A stretch of 35,647 nt of DNA from Flavobacteriales bacterium (GTDB taxonomy: Bacteria > Bacteroidota > Bacteroidia > JANQJC01): the NCBI GenBank assembly GCA_028281825.1, contig JANQJC010000121.1, positions 1 to 35,647 on the forward strand, read 5' to 3'. Numbering within the stretch: the stretch's first letter is position 1; every line of letters starts with the position of its first letter. Shown in pieces: positions 24,014 to 32,875 of the stretch. The notes under the pieces are model-generated. The model was not told where the DNA came from. It worked only from the letters and a program-made list of their open reading frames with translations, and did not search any database. Both the position numbers and the translations under genes were made by a program.

Positions 24014-25510
24014 TTATTGAAGTATATCCCAATCTTCAAAACCCTTCAAAAAATCAATACTTGCTTGTAAGTCAGGGTACATAAACTTATCATTTTGTAC
24101 ATATTCCACCTTTTCTCTATACTGGGCCAAGAATTTTTCTAGTCTGGGTGATGTTTTCATAGGCCTGCGGAACTCTATCGCCTGGGCGGCAGTATATAGT
24201 TCTGTTGCCAATATACTATATAAGTTTTCTACCACTTTATAAGCCTTAGTTCCTGCATTGGCACCCATACTCACATGGTCCTCTTGTCCATTAGAGGTGT
24301 CAATAGTATCAACAGAGGCAGGGGTGCTTAGCTGCTTATTTTGGCTCACAGCAGCAGCTGCGGCATATTGAGGTATCATAAATCCAGAGTTCACCCCAGG
24401 TTCGGCTACCAGAAAGGGTGGTAGCTCTCTTTTACCTGAAATAAGCTGGTAGGTGCGTCTTTCAGAAATGCTACCCAATTCTGCGCCCGCTATGCATAAG
24501 GTATCGAAGGCAATGGCTAAAAATTCGCCATGAAAATTACCTGCTGAGATAATCATGTCTTCATCTGGGAAGATGATTGGATTGTCGGTAACTGAGTTTA
24601 TCTCAGTCTCAAAAGTATCACGTGTGGAGTACACAGCCTGCTTGGTTGCTCCGTGCACCTGTGGTATGCAACGGAAGGAGTAAGGGTCTTGTATGTGTTT
24701 TTTTACACGATTGATTAATTCGCTACCTTCCAGTAGTTGGCGAAAGACAGCAGCTGTTTCAATCTGCCCTTTGTGTGGTCTTACCAGTTGTATTCTCTCA
24801 TCAAAAGGCTCAATGCGCCCATCGTAGGCATCTAAAGAGAGAGCACCGATTATATCGGCAAACTTCACAAGGCGCTCCATGTGCACCAGGCACCATATAC
24901 CATAGGCTCCCATAAATTGAGTTCCATTGAGTAGCGCCAATCCTTCTTTGGATTTCAGGGTAATAGGTTCCCAATTGAGTGCTTTGAGTATATCTTCTGC
25001 TGCTGTCTTTTTTCCATTGAAGTACACTTCTCCCATACCAATTAATGGTAATGACAAGTGTGCCAAAGGGGCAAGGTCTCCAGAGGCGCCTAATGAGCCT
25101 ATTTGATAGATAACTGGCAGGATGTCCAGGTTATAAAAGTTCACTAGTCTTTCCACAGTTGCTGTTTGTACACCAGACTTTCCTTGAGATAGTGATTGTA
25201 TTTTGAGCACCAGCATAAGTTTCACAATTTCCTCTGGTACTTCATCCCCAAAACCGCAAGCATGCGACTTGACGAGGTTTTCCTGCAATTTTTCAAGGTC
25301 TGTTTCTGAAATATTTCTATCGTAAAGTGCACCAAATCCTGTAGTCACACCATATATAGGTTTCTCTGCTATGGCTATTTTCTTATCGAGGTATTCCCTG
25401 CATTTCTTGATGTTTTCAACAGCCTTTTCGGTGAGGCTTATCTTGCTTTTCTCACGTATTAATTTGCCTAGGTCTGCAACGGTGAGATGGTTGGTGCCGC
25501 ATTGATACAT
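24014..25510 (-). CDS. hutH: Histidine ammonia-lyase
   Basis: First enzyme of histidine breakdown, converting histidine to urocanate and ammonia through the MIO prosthetic group. That group is made by self-cyclisation of A142-S143-G144 in the visible GSLGASGDLAPLAH motif. Also present are YGVTTGFGALYD near the N-terminus and NGTQFMGAYG after the MIO site. 498 residues from ATG 25510 (MYQCGTNHLT) is a normal length; an ATG 8 codons earlier at 25534 would lie over the promoter element. No hutU, hutI or formiminoglutamate enzyme is in this window, so the rest of the route is elsewhere. Related ammonia-lyases acting on tyrosine or phenylalanine are an alternative. Confidence 0.92.
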   Translation of the reverse strand: MYQCGTNHLTVADLGKLIREKSKISLTEKAVENIKKCREYLDKKIAIAEKPIYGVTTGFGALYDRNISETDLEKLQENLVKSHACGFGDEVPEEIVKLMLVLKIQSLSQGKSGVQTATVERLVNFYNLDILPVIYQIGSLGASGDLAPLAHLSLPLIGMGEVYFNGKKTAAEDILKALNWEPITLKSKEGLALLNGTQFMGAYGIWCLVHMERLVKFADIIGALSLDAYDGRIEPFDERIQLVRPHKGQIETAAVFRQLLEGSELINRVKKHIQDPYSFRCIPQVHGATKQAVYSTRDTFETEINSVTDNPIIFPDEDMIISAGNFHGEFLAIAFDTLCIAGAELGSISERRTYQLISGKRELPPFLVAEPGVNSGFMIPQYAAAAAVSQNKQLSTPASVDTIDTSNGQEDHVSMGANAGTKAYKVVENLYSILATELYTAAQAIEFRRPMKTSPRLEKFLAQYREKVEYVQNDKFMYPDLQASIDFLKGFEDWDILQ

Positions 25511-25531
25511 ATTGGTGCTGTTTATTACCCA

Positions 25532-25539
25532 CAAATATA
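25532..25539 (-). promoter_or_regulatory. -7 element of the hutH promoter
   Basis: TATATTTG on the minus strand matches TAnnTTTG exactly, 21 bases before ATG 25510, giving a leader of roughly 15 bases. A clear -33 TTG is not found. It lies only about 40 bases from the oppositely directed comEC promoter candidate. Confidence 0.5.
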
Positions 25540-25577
25540 GAACCTCTGAGATATCTTTTTGATTAATCGGTGGGTTT

Positions 25578-25586
25578 TATAATTTG
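25578..25586 (+). promoter_or_regulatory. Candidate promoter of the comEC-like gene
   Basis: TATAATTTG resembles TAnnTTTG with one base deleted, and TTTG lies upstream at 25558-25561 (16 bases between). It would give a leader of about 20 bases for ATG 25615. Confidence 0.3.
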
Positions 25587-25614
25587 CACATTGTTCAAAA
25601 TTGAACATTACAAA

Positions 25615-27711
25615 ATGGATTTCTCCTACAAGCAGGCACCACTTTTTAGGCTGGTATTAGCATTTATCGCGGGTATTGTGATATCGATATCTAATATCCA
25701 AATAGTTGGTACCACTAAAGCAATTACTGTAATTGTTCTGGTTTTTGTGGCTTCAGCCTTGGGTGCGGTGTTTTCAAGAAGTGCTTCATACAAAAATCGT
25801 TGGGTTTTCGGAGCTTCACTTAGTCTGCTAATGATAAGTCTAGGAGCATTGACCGTTATAGTGAACACTGAAAAGTTACAAGAAAGGCATATATCCACAT
25901 TGCGGGAAGGTAAATACCCATTTATAGTTCAAGTGATAGAAGGTCCACAGGAAAAAGCGAATACTTACAGGTTTCTGGTGGAAGTAGAATGCGTTAAGCA
26001 ATACGGTAAATGTGAACCGCGTTCGGGTAAGGTTCTGTTGTATTTGGCCAAGGACAGCAGTTCAGCAAACATCAAGTATGGTGACAAGCTACTTGGTGAG
26101 GGCTATATAGAAACGATTGATGGCCCTGAAAACCCGGGTGAATTTGATTACAAGAAGTACATGGATTACCAGCAGGTGCAGCGCAAAGTAATGCTGTATG
26201 AAGGCCAATGGAAGCTATTGGGAGACGATGGTGGTAATCCATTAAAGGCTTTTGTATATCGATTGAGGGAGAGGATGTTAAAAGTGCTTCAATCCAGTGG
26301 GCTTAGTGAAGAAAGCTATGGTGTGGCATCGGCATTAGTTTTGGGTTATAAAGACGCATTGGATGGTGATATTATAAAAGCCTATGTGGGAGCAGGGGCT
26401 ATTCATGTTTTAGCTGTTTCAGGTCTGCATGTTGGGGTAATTTATATTATACTGATGTTCTTCTTAAAGCGATTAGGGCAGGGCAGAAGGTTTGCTTTAT
26501 TAAAGGTAATTATCATTATCAGTTTTTTGGTGACTTATGGTATGCTGACTGGCATGCCACCATCTGTTTCCAGGGCTATTATTATGTTTTCCTGTATTGC
26601 AATTGCAGATTCATTCAGGTTTCAGACCAATATATACAACACGCTATCATTTTCAGCCTTGGTGGTAACGCTAATTGACCCTTATGCGTTGATGCAGGTT
26701 GGTTTTCAGTTGTCATATTTGGCAGTTGCAGGTATCAGTTATCTGTACCCAAGAATATATGAGGTATGGGCTGCTCCAAACAAGGCCGTAGATTGGCTGT
26801 GGCAAATCACTTGTGTTTCATTGGCGGCACAGGTAGCCACTTTTCCATTGGTGTTGTTTTACTTCCATCAGTTTGCGGTTTACTTTTTACTGTCAGGTCC
26901 AATAGTCATTTTGGGAGCAACTGTTACAATCTGGTTAGGGTTAAGTCTGTTGGTTACATCATGTTTGCCTTTGCTTCCCCTGTTGCTTTCAACCGTGCTG
27001 GATAGGATAATATATTTCATGAATAAGAGTGTGACTTTTATTGAGACACTACCCCTTTCCGTAATCAAAGGCATAGACATAAGCCTGTTGGAGACTTGGC
27101 TAGTGTATGGGGCAATAGTGTTGCTATTGGTTTGGTTTGCATCTAGAAGTGTAAAGTGGTTGTATGGTTTTCTAGCTTTATTGTTGCTGATTTCTACACT
27201 TCAGTTAAGGGAAGCCATACACCAATCTCGGCAACAGCTTTTTGTGGTTTACAATGTGTCCAACGGTACATTGGCAGCCCTTGTAAATGGAAGAAAAGTA
27301 CAAGTGTTTGGGGACAGGGATTTGTTTGAGGATGGAAAAAAGATGGAGTATCACATAAAGCCCCATTGGTGGCAACTGGGTATTAATGAAGTAGAATTCA
27401 TAAGCCTGGATAGCTTGACGGAATACGAAACACCATTTCAAACTTTTGGCCTTTCAGTAGTGGGAAAAAACAATAAGTATAGAAATGTAATAACCACAGG
27501 AAGCGGGGAGGAGTTACTATTGCTTTATGATAGCCCTGATGCAAGTATTAAATCATTAGCTAGATATTACGACTTTGACAAAGTGATATTTGACGCTTCT
27601 AACTCTTACAAAAACACTAAAAAATGGACAAGGCAATGTAAGAGGGAAAAAATATCCTTTTACAATACAGCTGAATCCGGAGCCTACCTGTTAGATATTT
27701 CAGGGCAATAA
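25615..27711 (+). CDS. ComEC/Rec2 family DNA-uptake channel protein
   Basis: 698 residues from ATG 25615. The order is that of ComEC: two or three N-terminal helices, a DUF4131 OB-like periplasmic domain (about residues 95-200, with GDKLLGEGYIETIDGPENPG), then the competence membrane domain beginning ALVLGYKDALD and GAGAIHVLAVSGLHVGVIY, the family signature, and ending about residue 530. In transformable bacteria this passes single-stranded DNA across the inner membrane. The C-terminal 165 residues have the size of the beta-lactamase-like nuclease domain but no HxHxDH motif is visible, so the nuclease part is absent or inactive. Transformation in this organism cannot be inferred from this gene alone. 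Confidence 0.9.
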   Translation: MDFSYKQAPLFRLVLAFIAGIVISISNIQIVGTTKAITVIVLVFVASALGAVFSRSASYKNRWVFGASLSLLMISLGALTVIVNTEKLQERHISTLREGKYPFIVQVIEGPQEKANTYRFLVEVECVKQYGKCEPRSGKVLLYLAKDSSSANIKYGDKLLGEGYIETIDGPENPGEFDYKKYMDYQQVQRKVMLYEGQWKLLGDDGGNPLKAFVYRLRERMLKVLQSSGLSEESYGVASALVLGYKDALDGDIIKAYVGAGAIHVLAVSGLHVGVIYIILMFFLKRLGQGRRFALLKVIIIISFLVTYGMLTGMPPSVSRAIIMFSCIAIADSFRFQTNIYNTLSFSALVVTLIDPYALMQVGFQLSYLAVAGISYLYPRIYEVWAAPNKAVDWLWQITCVSLAAQVATFPLVLFYFHQFAVYFLLSGPIVILGATVTIWLGLSLLVTSCLPLLPLLLSTVLDRIIYFMNKSVTFIETLPLSVIKGIDISLLETWLVYGAIVLLLVWFASRSVKWLYGFLALLLLISTLQLREAIHQSRQQLFVVYNVSNGTLAALVNGRKVQVFGDRDLFEDGKKMEYHIKPHWWQLGINEVEFISLDSLTEYETPFQTFGLSVVGKNNKYRNVITTGSGEELLLLYDSPDASIKSLARYYDFDKVIFDASNSYKNTKKWTRQCKREKISFYNTAESGAYLLDISGQ

Positions 27712-27737
27712 AAAAGCCCCAAACTTTGGGGCTTCTT
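27711..27737. terminator. Bidirectional terminator between comEC-like gene and the S74 surface protein gene
   Basis: AAGCCCCAAA (27714-27723) and TTTGGGGCTT (27725-27734) form the stem, with A run and T run on the two sides. It starts at the comEC stop codon and lies 21 bases past the stop of the opposing gene, so it can serve both. Confidence 0.85.
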
Positions 27738-27757
27738 TACACTTTATGTGTTAGTTA

Positions 27758-30700
27758 TTATCTCTTGTTATTGTATTCAGGACTCAAGTTCCTTTCTTGC
27801 CTTTCAATTGGTTTTACTTCATAATCCAATGGAGAGATAGCTTGGTTAGTCTTGTCATCTACATTTTCTATCACGCTCGTTTTAGTCTCTTCAGCATTTG
27901 GATTAGTGTTTTCAATCGGCCCTGCATCTTCAGGATATAGTGGCCCAACTTCTTCACCATAGCCTGGCGGTGGGTTCAACTCATACTCAGGATGCAACTC
28001 AGGTACTGGAACGTCCTCTGGCCTTACGTCATATGGCTCTTCAGGTAGGTTCTCATTGAAGTCAATATCCTGTGGAGCAAATTTCACAGCTTCATCAGCA
28101 GACTCCATCATCCTCTCAAACTTGGCGCTCTTCTTCATATTGCCCAGTTTTTTGCTGTCATCAGCTTTACCCATTGCAATCCAGCTAAAGGTAACACCTT
28201 CATTACTTGGGTTTTCAATTTCAAACCCTTCTTTAGTGATTTCTTTTAAGGTCAATACCTTACCCGTTTGTGCGGGAGTTACAACCACAATTGGGTCTTC
28301 ATTAGCACCTAAGCGGTTTTTAAATTCATCAGAGAATTCAATCCACTTAGAAGGAGTATAGATGTTGTCGGCACCAAAATCACTAATGTTTCTCAACTGA
28401 CTCTTCATTTCATCCATTTCTTCTTTCATCACCTTCAATGCACCAGTATTGTATATTGAAAGTTCACCATATCTAACACCTTTCTTGTTTGGTCCAGTCA
28501 AGTTGCTTGGAGTTTCTTCAGAAATAAATCCAACGTGGATTAGGTTTCTTTCGTCACCGTTACGCTTGTAATAATTCAACTCCAAGTCATCCAAAAATGC
28601 AACAGCACTCTCGTAATCATCACGCTCAAATTTTTGGATATCATGCTTTACATCACGTGTACTTACATAGATGATACCATAGCAACCAACGTAACCATTG
28701 GTGTAGAAACCATAGTATCCGGCAGATGGCATATCTGAACGAACAGCCTTTGAGTTGTAGTTTCTTATCCAACTGCTATCAACCATGCGCCATCCACCGC
28801 CATAACTTTGGAAATAGATACCATTGGCACCATGAGGCCTCAACCAACCATCATAAAGGTACAATCCGTTACCATCAAATAATGCTCTCGTAGAATTGTT
28901 ACCGCGACCGATATATAAGTTATTACCATCATAATAGTTCAAGTAAGTATGATAACCAGAAGCAGCGTCAATGTGTAAGTTACCATTGGTTGTAGCTACA
29001 GTGGCAATACTACCGTTATTAATATAGGCTCTGCCATTACCGCCAACTACAAGATACCTGCCCCAACTAACATTGGGTCCATGGTACGCACCACCCCTAA
29101 TTCTCAATGCGGCTTCGGATGTGCTAGCTGGGTCTAGGTAATAGCCTGTACTATTATAATCACGGAAAACGGGGAAGTTGGCACCACCATCATTTACAAT
29201 TACACCCACATCACTCCCTGACCTTCTGAAACGCGCAATTTCAGAAGAGTTGCTACCAGCTGCAATGTAGAACCTATTACTGTGGTACTCAATTTTACCC
29301 ATGTCGCCACTTGGGTTACCACTCCAACTTTCATTTCCACTTTCATACCAGTATAAGTTAGGAGACTGACCATCGGCCGTCTCACTGCGCAGGTGCCATT
29401 GCCTTGCATTGTTCAGGATACCAAACTCGTTACTACTTGTGGCATATAGGTATGCCCTTGGCGTAGTATTACCAGCTACAAGCCTCAAAGCTACATTACT
29501 GGTATTGCCTGAGCGCAAGTAAAAGTCAGTTGTGTTTACAGGATAAAGGTGCCAGCCAGTGCTACTCCAATATACACCATCATTAGTAAGCGGCCTTACC
29601 CAGTTGCCTACATAAAACTCACCATTAATGCGCCCCCTTCCAGAAACCCAAAACTCAGCTGATTGAGCACTAGAATATTGGTTTTGAATGCTTCCATTAT
29701 TTACATAATCGTGTAACCATCCATAGGCACTTGTCCAAATTTGGCCACTGCTATTCAATATCATTCTTCTGTTACCTGAGTTATCACCACCATATAACCA
29801 TACAAAAGGATAACCACCATTGTTGCTATATTGAGTAGTACCATCAGTTCTAAATACCATCTGGCGGCTGTTACCATATAACCTCACGTGGCCATTGTCA
29901 CTTGTTCCACCCCTGTACCAACCTGCGTTGTATATATTTTCTGCAGCGCGAATTCTATACAAATGTGAAGTTGAATTAGGATCCAGATAGTAACCTCCGT
30001 TATTCAAATCATAATAAATAGGCGAATATATACGCTCATTAACCCTTACATAGTTATCTCCCTCACCCACACTAAATATCTCAGTAGGCGAGCCAACGGC
30101 AGGTGAGTTGTTGTAGAAACGTACACCACCATAAGTAGGAGAAGCACCTATCTCAATACCTGTATGCCAGTTAACAGATAGTCTTGAATGCGTGCTATAA
30201 CCGTTATTGTAGTACTCTGTAAATATGGCGTAATATGGGTTGTCATCACTTCTGTAACCCCAAGTCAGCCAGTTATTACCTTGGCTGCCTGATGGATCTG
30301 AGTTACCACCAAGGTTTAGGTGTCCACCACTAATCTTCATTTTGTCATTAGCAGATGGGTTGGAGTTGCCCACACCCACGGCATCACCAGAGTTTGCAAG
30401 GTGCACTGTAGAGCCTGAACGTTGCCAGGCATTACCAATGCCATTAGGCAAGTCACCAGCTTGTATAGCAGAAGAAACAAATCTTGTGCCATTACCTCTC
30501 AGGTATTGACCAGAAGCAGCTGTATTACCAATTCTATAACCACTAGATGCATTGATGTCACCACTCACATCTAACCTTTGAGAAGGTGTGTTTGAACCAA
30601 TACCTACCGAACCACCAGTTGTCATAGTAAAGTGGCTGGCATCACCAACGCCTGATCCGTAGTTGATCTTGAATTTACGACTATCAGATTGGTCAATACC

Positions 30701-32623
30701 TATGGCGTAATGAGCATCACCCGGATCATGTAAACGAATGGCTACATCCAGGTTTTCCCTATATAATTCCAAAGCCTGCGCTGGAGTAGAAGTACCTACA
30801 CCGATATTACCACTAGAGTTGATTTCGAGTCCTGAACCAACTGTGGTACTTTGACGAATATGGAAACCATTACCACCATTAACACCACCTTCCCACCAAA
30901 CACCGGAACTCACACCACCTGATCTACCATAGCGAACACCAGCTGCACCACTGCTATTATTCCAAACAACATGTGGGTTGCTCAGCATAATACCATTAGC
31001 ACCTGCGCCTATCGTTACATAAGGTGTACCTGCCGTTTCTGAAGGTGAGCTTGTACCGTCACCCCAAAGAGAAGTATTCTTAACTACTAATTTATCCCAT
31101 CCACTAGTACCTGAAGTGTTTACCTCCAACTTACCATCTGGGACAGTAGTACCAACACCTACATTTGAAGTGCTTTCATCCAGGAACAACATTTCAGTGT
31201 CTGTTCCCCTGTAAAAACGCACATCGCCGTCAGCTGCTGTCAATTGCACATCATTACCACCTTCATCATATACTTCAGCAAGGGTTTGTTCGTCAGTGTT
31301 ATCCAAATATCCTGAAAGGTTCACGCTGTTTCCTGCCTCAATAGATAATGTATTACCCGATAAAGTCAGGTTTTGATCATCAGTGTTATCAAGATAACCA
31401 GAAAGGTCCACACTGTTTCCGGCTTCAATACTTAAGTCATTGCCAGCAAGTGTCAAGTTCTGGTCATCAGTGTTGTCTAAGTAACCAGAAAGGTCCACAC
31501 TGTTTCCAGCTTCAATACTTAGGTCATTACCACTAAGTGTTAGGTTCTGGTCATCAGTATTGTCCAGATATGGTACTAAACTCACACTGTTACCGTCTTC
31601 AATACTTAAGTTATTACTACTGATTGAAAGTGTTTGGTCGTCAGTGTTAACATATGAAGCAAGGTTCACACTATTACCATCTTCAATGGAAAGTGTGTTT
31701 GATGAAAGCGTTAATGTCTGGTCGTCAGTGTTGTCCTGCAATTCCGTTAGGTTAACATTATTACCACCTTCAATAGTCAATACGTTAGTAGTAGTGTTGT
31801 AGCTCAGAGTTTGGTCATCTGTATTTACATAGCCACTCAAGTCAACCGTATTACCTGCCTCAATTGATAAGTCATTACCGCTAAGTATCAATATCTGGTC
31901 ATCTGTATTGTCTTCCAGTTCACTCAGGTCAACAGAACCACCGTTTTGCAGTGCTAATGTGTTTGTACCTGCGGTATACGTGAGGGTTTGGCTATCAGTA
32001 TTATCTAAATAGGGAGCAAGACTCACACTATTACCGTCTTCAATGGTCAAGTTGTTTGAAGAAATAGATAGTGTTTGGTCATCTGTATTGTCTTGTAATT
32101 CAGTCAAATCAACAGTGCCACCGTTTTGTAGCGTCAAAATATTGGTTGTTGCATTGTAGCTTAAAGCTTGGTTATCGGTATTGTCCATAAAAGAGGCCAT
32201 ACTTAAAGTATTGCCATCTTCTATGATTAGGTCAGTACCTGATAAACTGAGGTTTTGGTCATCTGTGTTGTCCTGCAAATCATCCAAATCCACGGTGTGA
32301 ACGGTAGAACCTTCAGTAATGCTCAACTCGTTTGTAGTTGCGTTGTAACTGAAGTTGTTGATATAAGCCAGGTTTCCTGTAGCTATATCATACCAGGTAC
32401 CTCCGATGTTTACCTGAAACTGCTGAGTACCGGAAATGTAGCGAATACTACCAGCATTAGTGCTTGCAGTATTACCAACCCTTACAGCTCCATTAACATC
32501 TAATTTCTCAGAAGGAGTGGCACTGCCAACACCAACATTTTGGGCGTTTGATACAAAAGTTGCTGCAGTAACTAAAGTAAGAGTAACTGCTAAATTTGAT
32601 AAGAGAGCATAGACCTTTTTCAT
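27758..32623 (-). CDS. Giant tail-fibre-like secreted protein with peptidase S74 chaperone domain
   Basis: 1621 residues with a signal peptide (cleavage about SNAQ, residue 28). Then come a fibre-head motif NVGVGSATPSEKLDVNG; eleven tandem 29-31-residue repeats (118-440); further fibre motifs of the GxGxxxPxxxLxVxG type; tail-fibre phrases NNGGYYLDPNSTS and NSTGYYLDPASTS; and an intramolecular chaperone (peptidase S74) from S1321 (STRDVKHDI, with K1326 five residues on, matching the Ser-Lys self-cleavage pair). S74 domains trimerise and fold beta-helical fibres, then cut themselves off. Here 300 residues follow the site: a coiled coil, a beta-sandwich resembling H-type lectins (about 1424-1488), and an acidic proline-rich tail. 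No T9SS sorting domain is visible. No phage genes surround it, so it is probably a cell-surface fibre or adhesin. Role unproven. Confidence 0.85.
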   Translation of the reverse strand: MKKVYALLSNLAVTLTLVTAATFVSNAQNVGVGSATPSEKLDVNGAVRVGNTASTNAGSIRYISGTQQFQVNIGGTWYDIATGNLAYINNFSYNATTNELSITEGSTVHTVDLDDLQDNTDDQNLSLSGTDLIIEDGNTLSMASFMDNTDNQALSYNATTNILTLQNGGTVDLTELQDNTDDQTLSISSNNLTIEDGNSVSLAPYLDNTDSQTLTYTAGTNTLALQNGGSVDLSELEDNTDDQILILSGNDLSIEAGNTVDLSGYVNTDDQTLSYNTTTNVLTIEGGNNVNLTELQDNTDDQTLTLSSNTLSIEDGNSVNLASYVNTDDQTLSISSNNLSIEDGNSVSLVPYLDNTDDQNLTLSGNDLSIEAGNSVDLSGYLDNTDDQNLTLAGNDLSIEAGNSVDLSGYLDNTDDQNLTLSGNTLSIEAGNSVNLSGYLDNTDEQTLAEVYDEGGNDVQLTAADGDVRFYRGTDTEMLFLDESTSNVGVGTTVPDGKLEVNTSGTSGWDKLVVKNTSLWGDGTSSPSETAGTPYVTIGAGANGIMLSNPHVVWNNSSGAAGVRYGRSGGVSSGVWWEGGVNGGNGFHIRQSTTVGSGLEINSSGNIGVGTSTPAQALELYRENLDVAIRLHDPGDAHYAIGIDQSDSRKFKINYGSGVGDASHFTMTTGGSVGIGSNTPSQRLDVSGDINASSGYRIGNTAASGQYLRGNGTRFVSSAIQAGDLPNGIGNAWQRSGSTVHLANSGDAVGVGNSNPSANDKMKISGGHLNLGGNSDPSGSQGNNWLTWGYRSDDNPYYAIFTEYYNNGYSTHSRLSVNWHTGIEIGASPTYGGVRFYNNSPAVGSPTEIFSVGEGDNYVRVNERIYSPIYYDLNNGGYYLDPNSTSHLYRIRAAENIYNAGWYRGGTSDNGHVRLYGNSRQMVFRTDGTTQYSNNGGYPFVWLYGGDNSGNRRMILNSSGQIWTSAYGWLHDYVNNGSIQNQYSSAQSAEFWVSGRGRINGEFYVGNWVRPLTNDGVYWSSTGWHLYPVNTTDFYLRSGNTSNVALRLVAGNTTPRAYLYATSSNEFGILNNARQWHLRSETADGQSPNLYWYESGNESWSGNPSGDMGKIEYHSNRFYIAAGSNSSEIARFRRSGSDVGVIVNDGGANFPVFRDYNSTGYYLDPASTSEAALRIRGGAYHGPNVSWGRYLVVGGNGRAYINNGSIATVATTNGNLHIDAASGYHTYLNYYDGNNLYIGRGNNSTRALFDGNGLYLYDGWLRPHGANGIYFQSYGGGWRMVDSSWIRNYNSKAVRSDMPSAGYYGFYTNGYVGCYGIIYVSTRDVKHDIQKFERDDYESAVAFLDDLELNYYKRNGDERNLIHVGFISEETPSNLTGPNKKGVRYGELSIYNTGALKVMKEEMDEMKSQLRNISDFGADNIYTPSKWIEFSDEFKNRLGANEDPIVVVTPAQTGKVLTLKEITKEGFEIENPSNEGVTFSWIAMGKADDSKKLGNMKKSAKFERMMESADEAVKFAPQDIDFNENLPEEPYDVRPEDVPVPELHPEYELNPPPGYGEEVGPLYPEDAGPIENTNPNAEETKTSVIENVDDKTNQAISPLDYEVKPIERQERNLSPEYNNKR
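31304..32272 (-). repeat. Eleven tandem coding repeats of 29-31 residues in the fibre protein
   Basis: The repeats correspond to residues 118-440. Two types alternate. Type A is like DNTDDQNLTLSGNDLSIEAG and ends SVDLSGYL; type B is like DNTDNQALSYNATTNILTLQ and ends TVDLTELQ. Counting a degenerate B unit before residue 118, the order is B-A-B-A-B-A-B-A-A-A-A-A. The last three A units (31304-31564) are nearly identical in DNA as well, pointing to recent duplication. Every unit keeps the reading frame. Confidence 0.9.
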
Positions 32624-32719
32624 AAAATCAGAATTTTGACCAGTTTAGATTAACTATACAATAGCCTTAAAAATAAAATAAATTAATATAAAAATCAAGC
32701 TACTATAATGTTAATAACG

Positions 32720-32727
32720 CAAAAATA
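32720..32727 (-). promoter_or_regulatory. Candidate -7 element of the S74 fibre gene
   Basis: TATTTTTG on the minus strand fits TAnnTTTG, about 97 bases before ATG 32623. No good -33 TTG at 19-21 bases is seen. The 252-base gap 32624-32875 otherwise holds only the terminator of the upstream paralogue and AT-rich leader sequence. Confidence 0.35.
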
Positions 32728-32824
32728 GGTATTTGGTTCTAAATTTCCCATAACACTATGTAATTTTTAAGACAAACGGGGTGATTGTTCGATAAATATC
32801 GGGTTAATCGAAAAGTGGGAAAGC

Positions 32825-32856
32825 AAAAAGCCCCGAAAATTTTCGGGGCTTTTTTA
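32825..32856 (-). terminator. Rho-independent terminator between the two S74 genes
   Basis: AAAAAGCCCCGAAAA and TTTTCGGGGCTTTTT form a near-perfect palindrome with T runs on both strands, 20 bases past the stop of the upstream paralogue. It indicates that the two fibre genes are transcribed separately. Confidence 0.85.
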
Positions 32857-32875
32857 AGTATGCGGTTATCGTTTT

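Noticed and set aside
31348-31802. Plus-strand open frames opposite the fibre repeats
   Set aside because: They are antisense reflections of the tandem repeats, with repetitive cysteine/histidine-rich products and no start signals.
31304-32272. Regularly repeated DNA resembling a CRISPR array
   Set aside because: Units of 84-93 bases keep one reading frame in a large protein, vary like coding repeats, and have no constant repeat/unique spacer pattern or cas genes.
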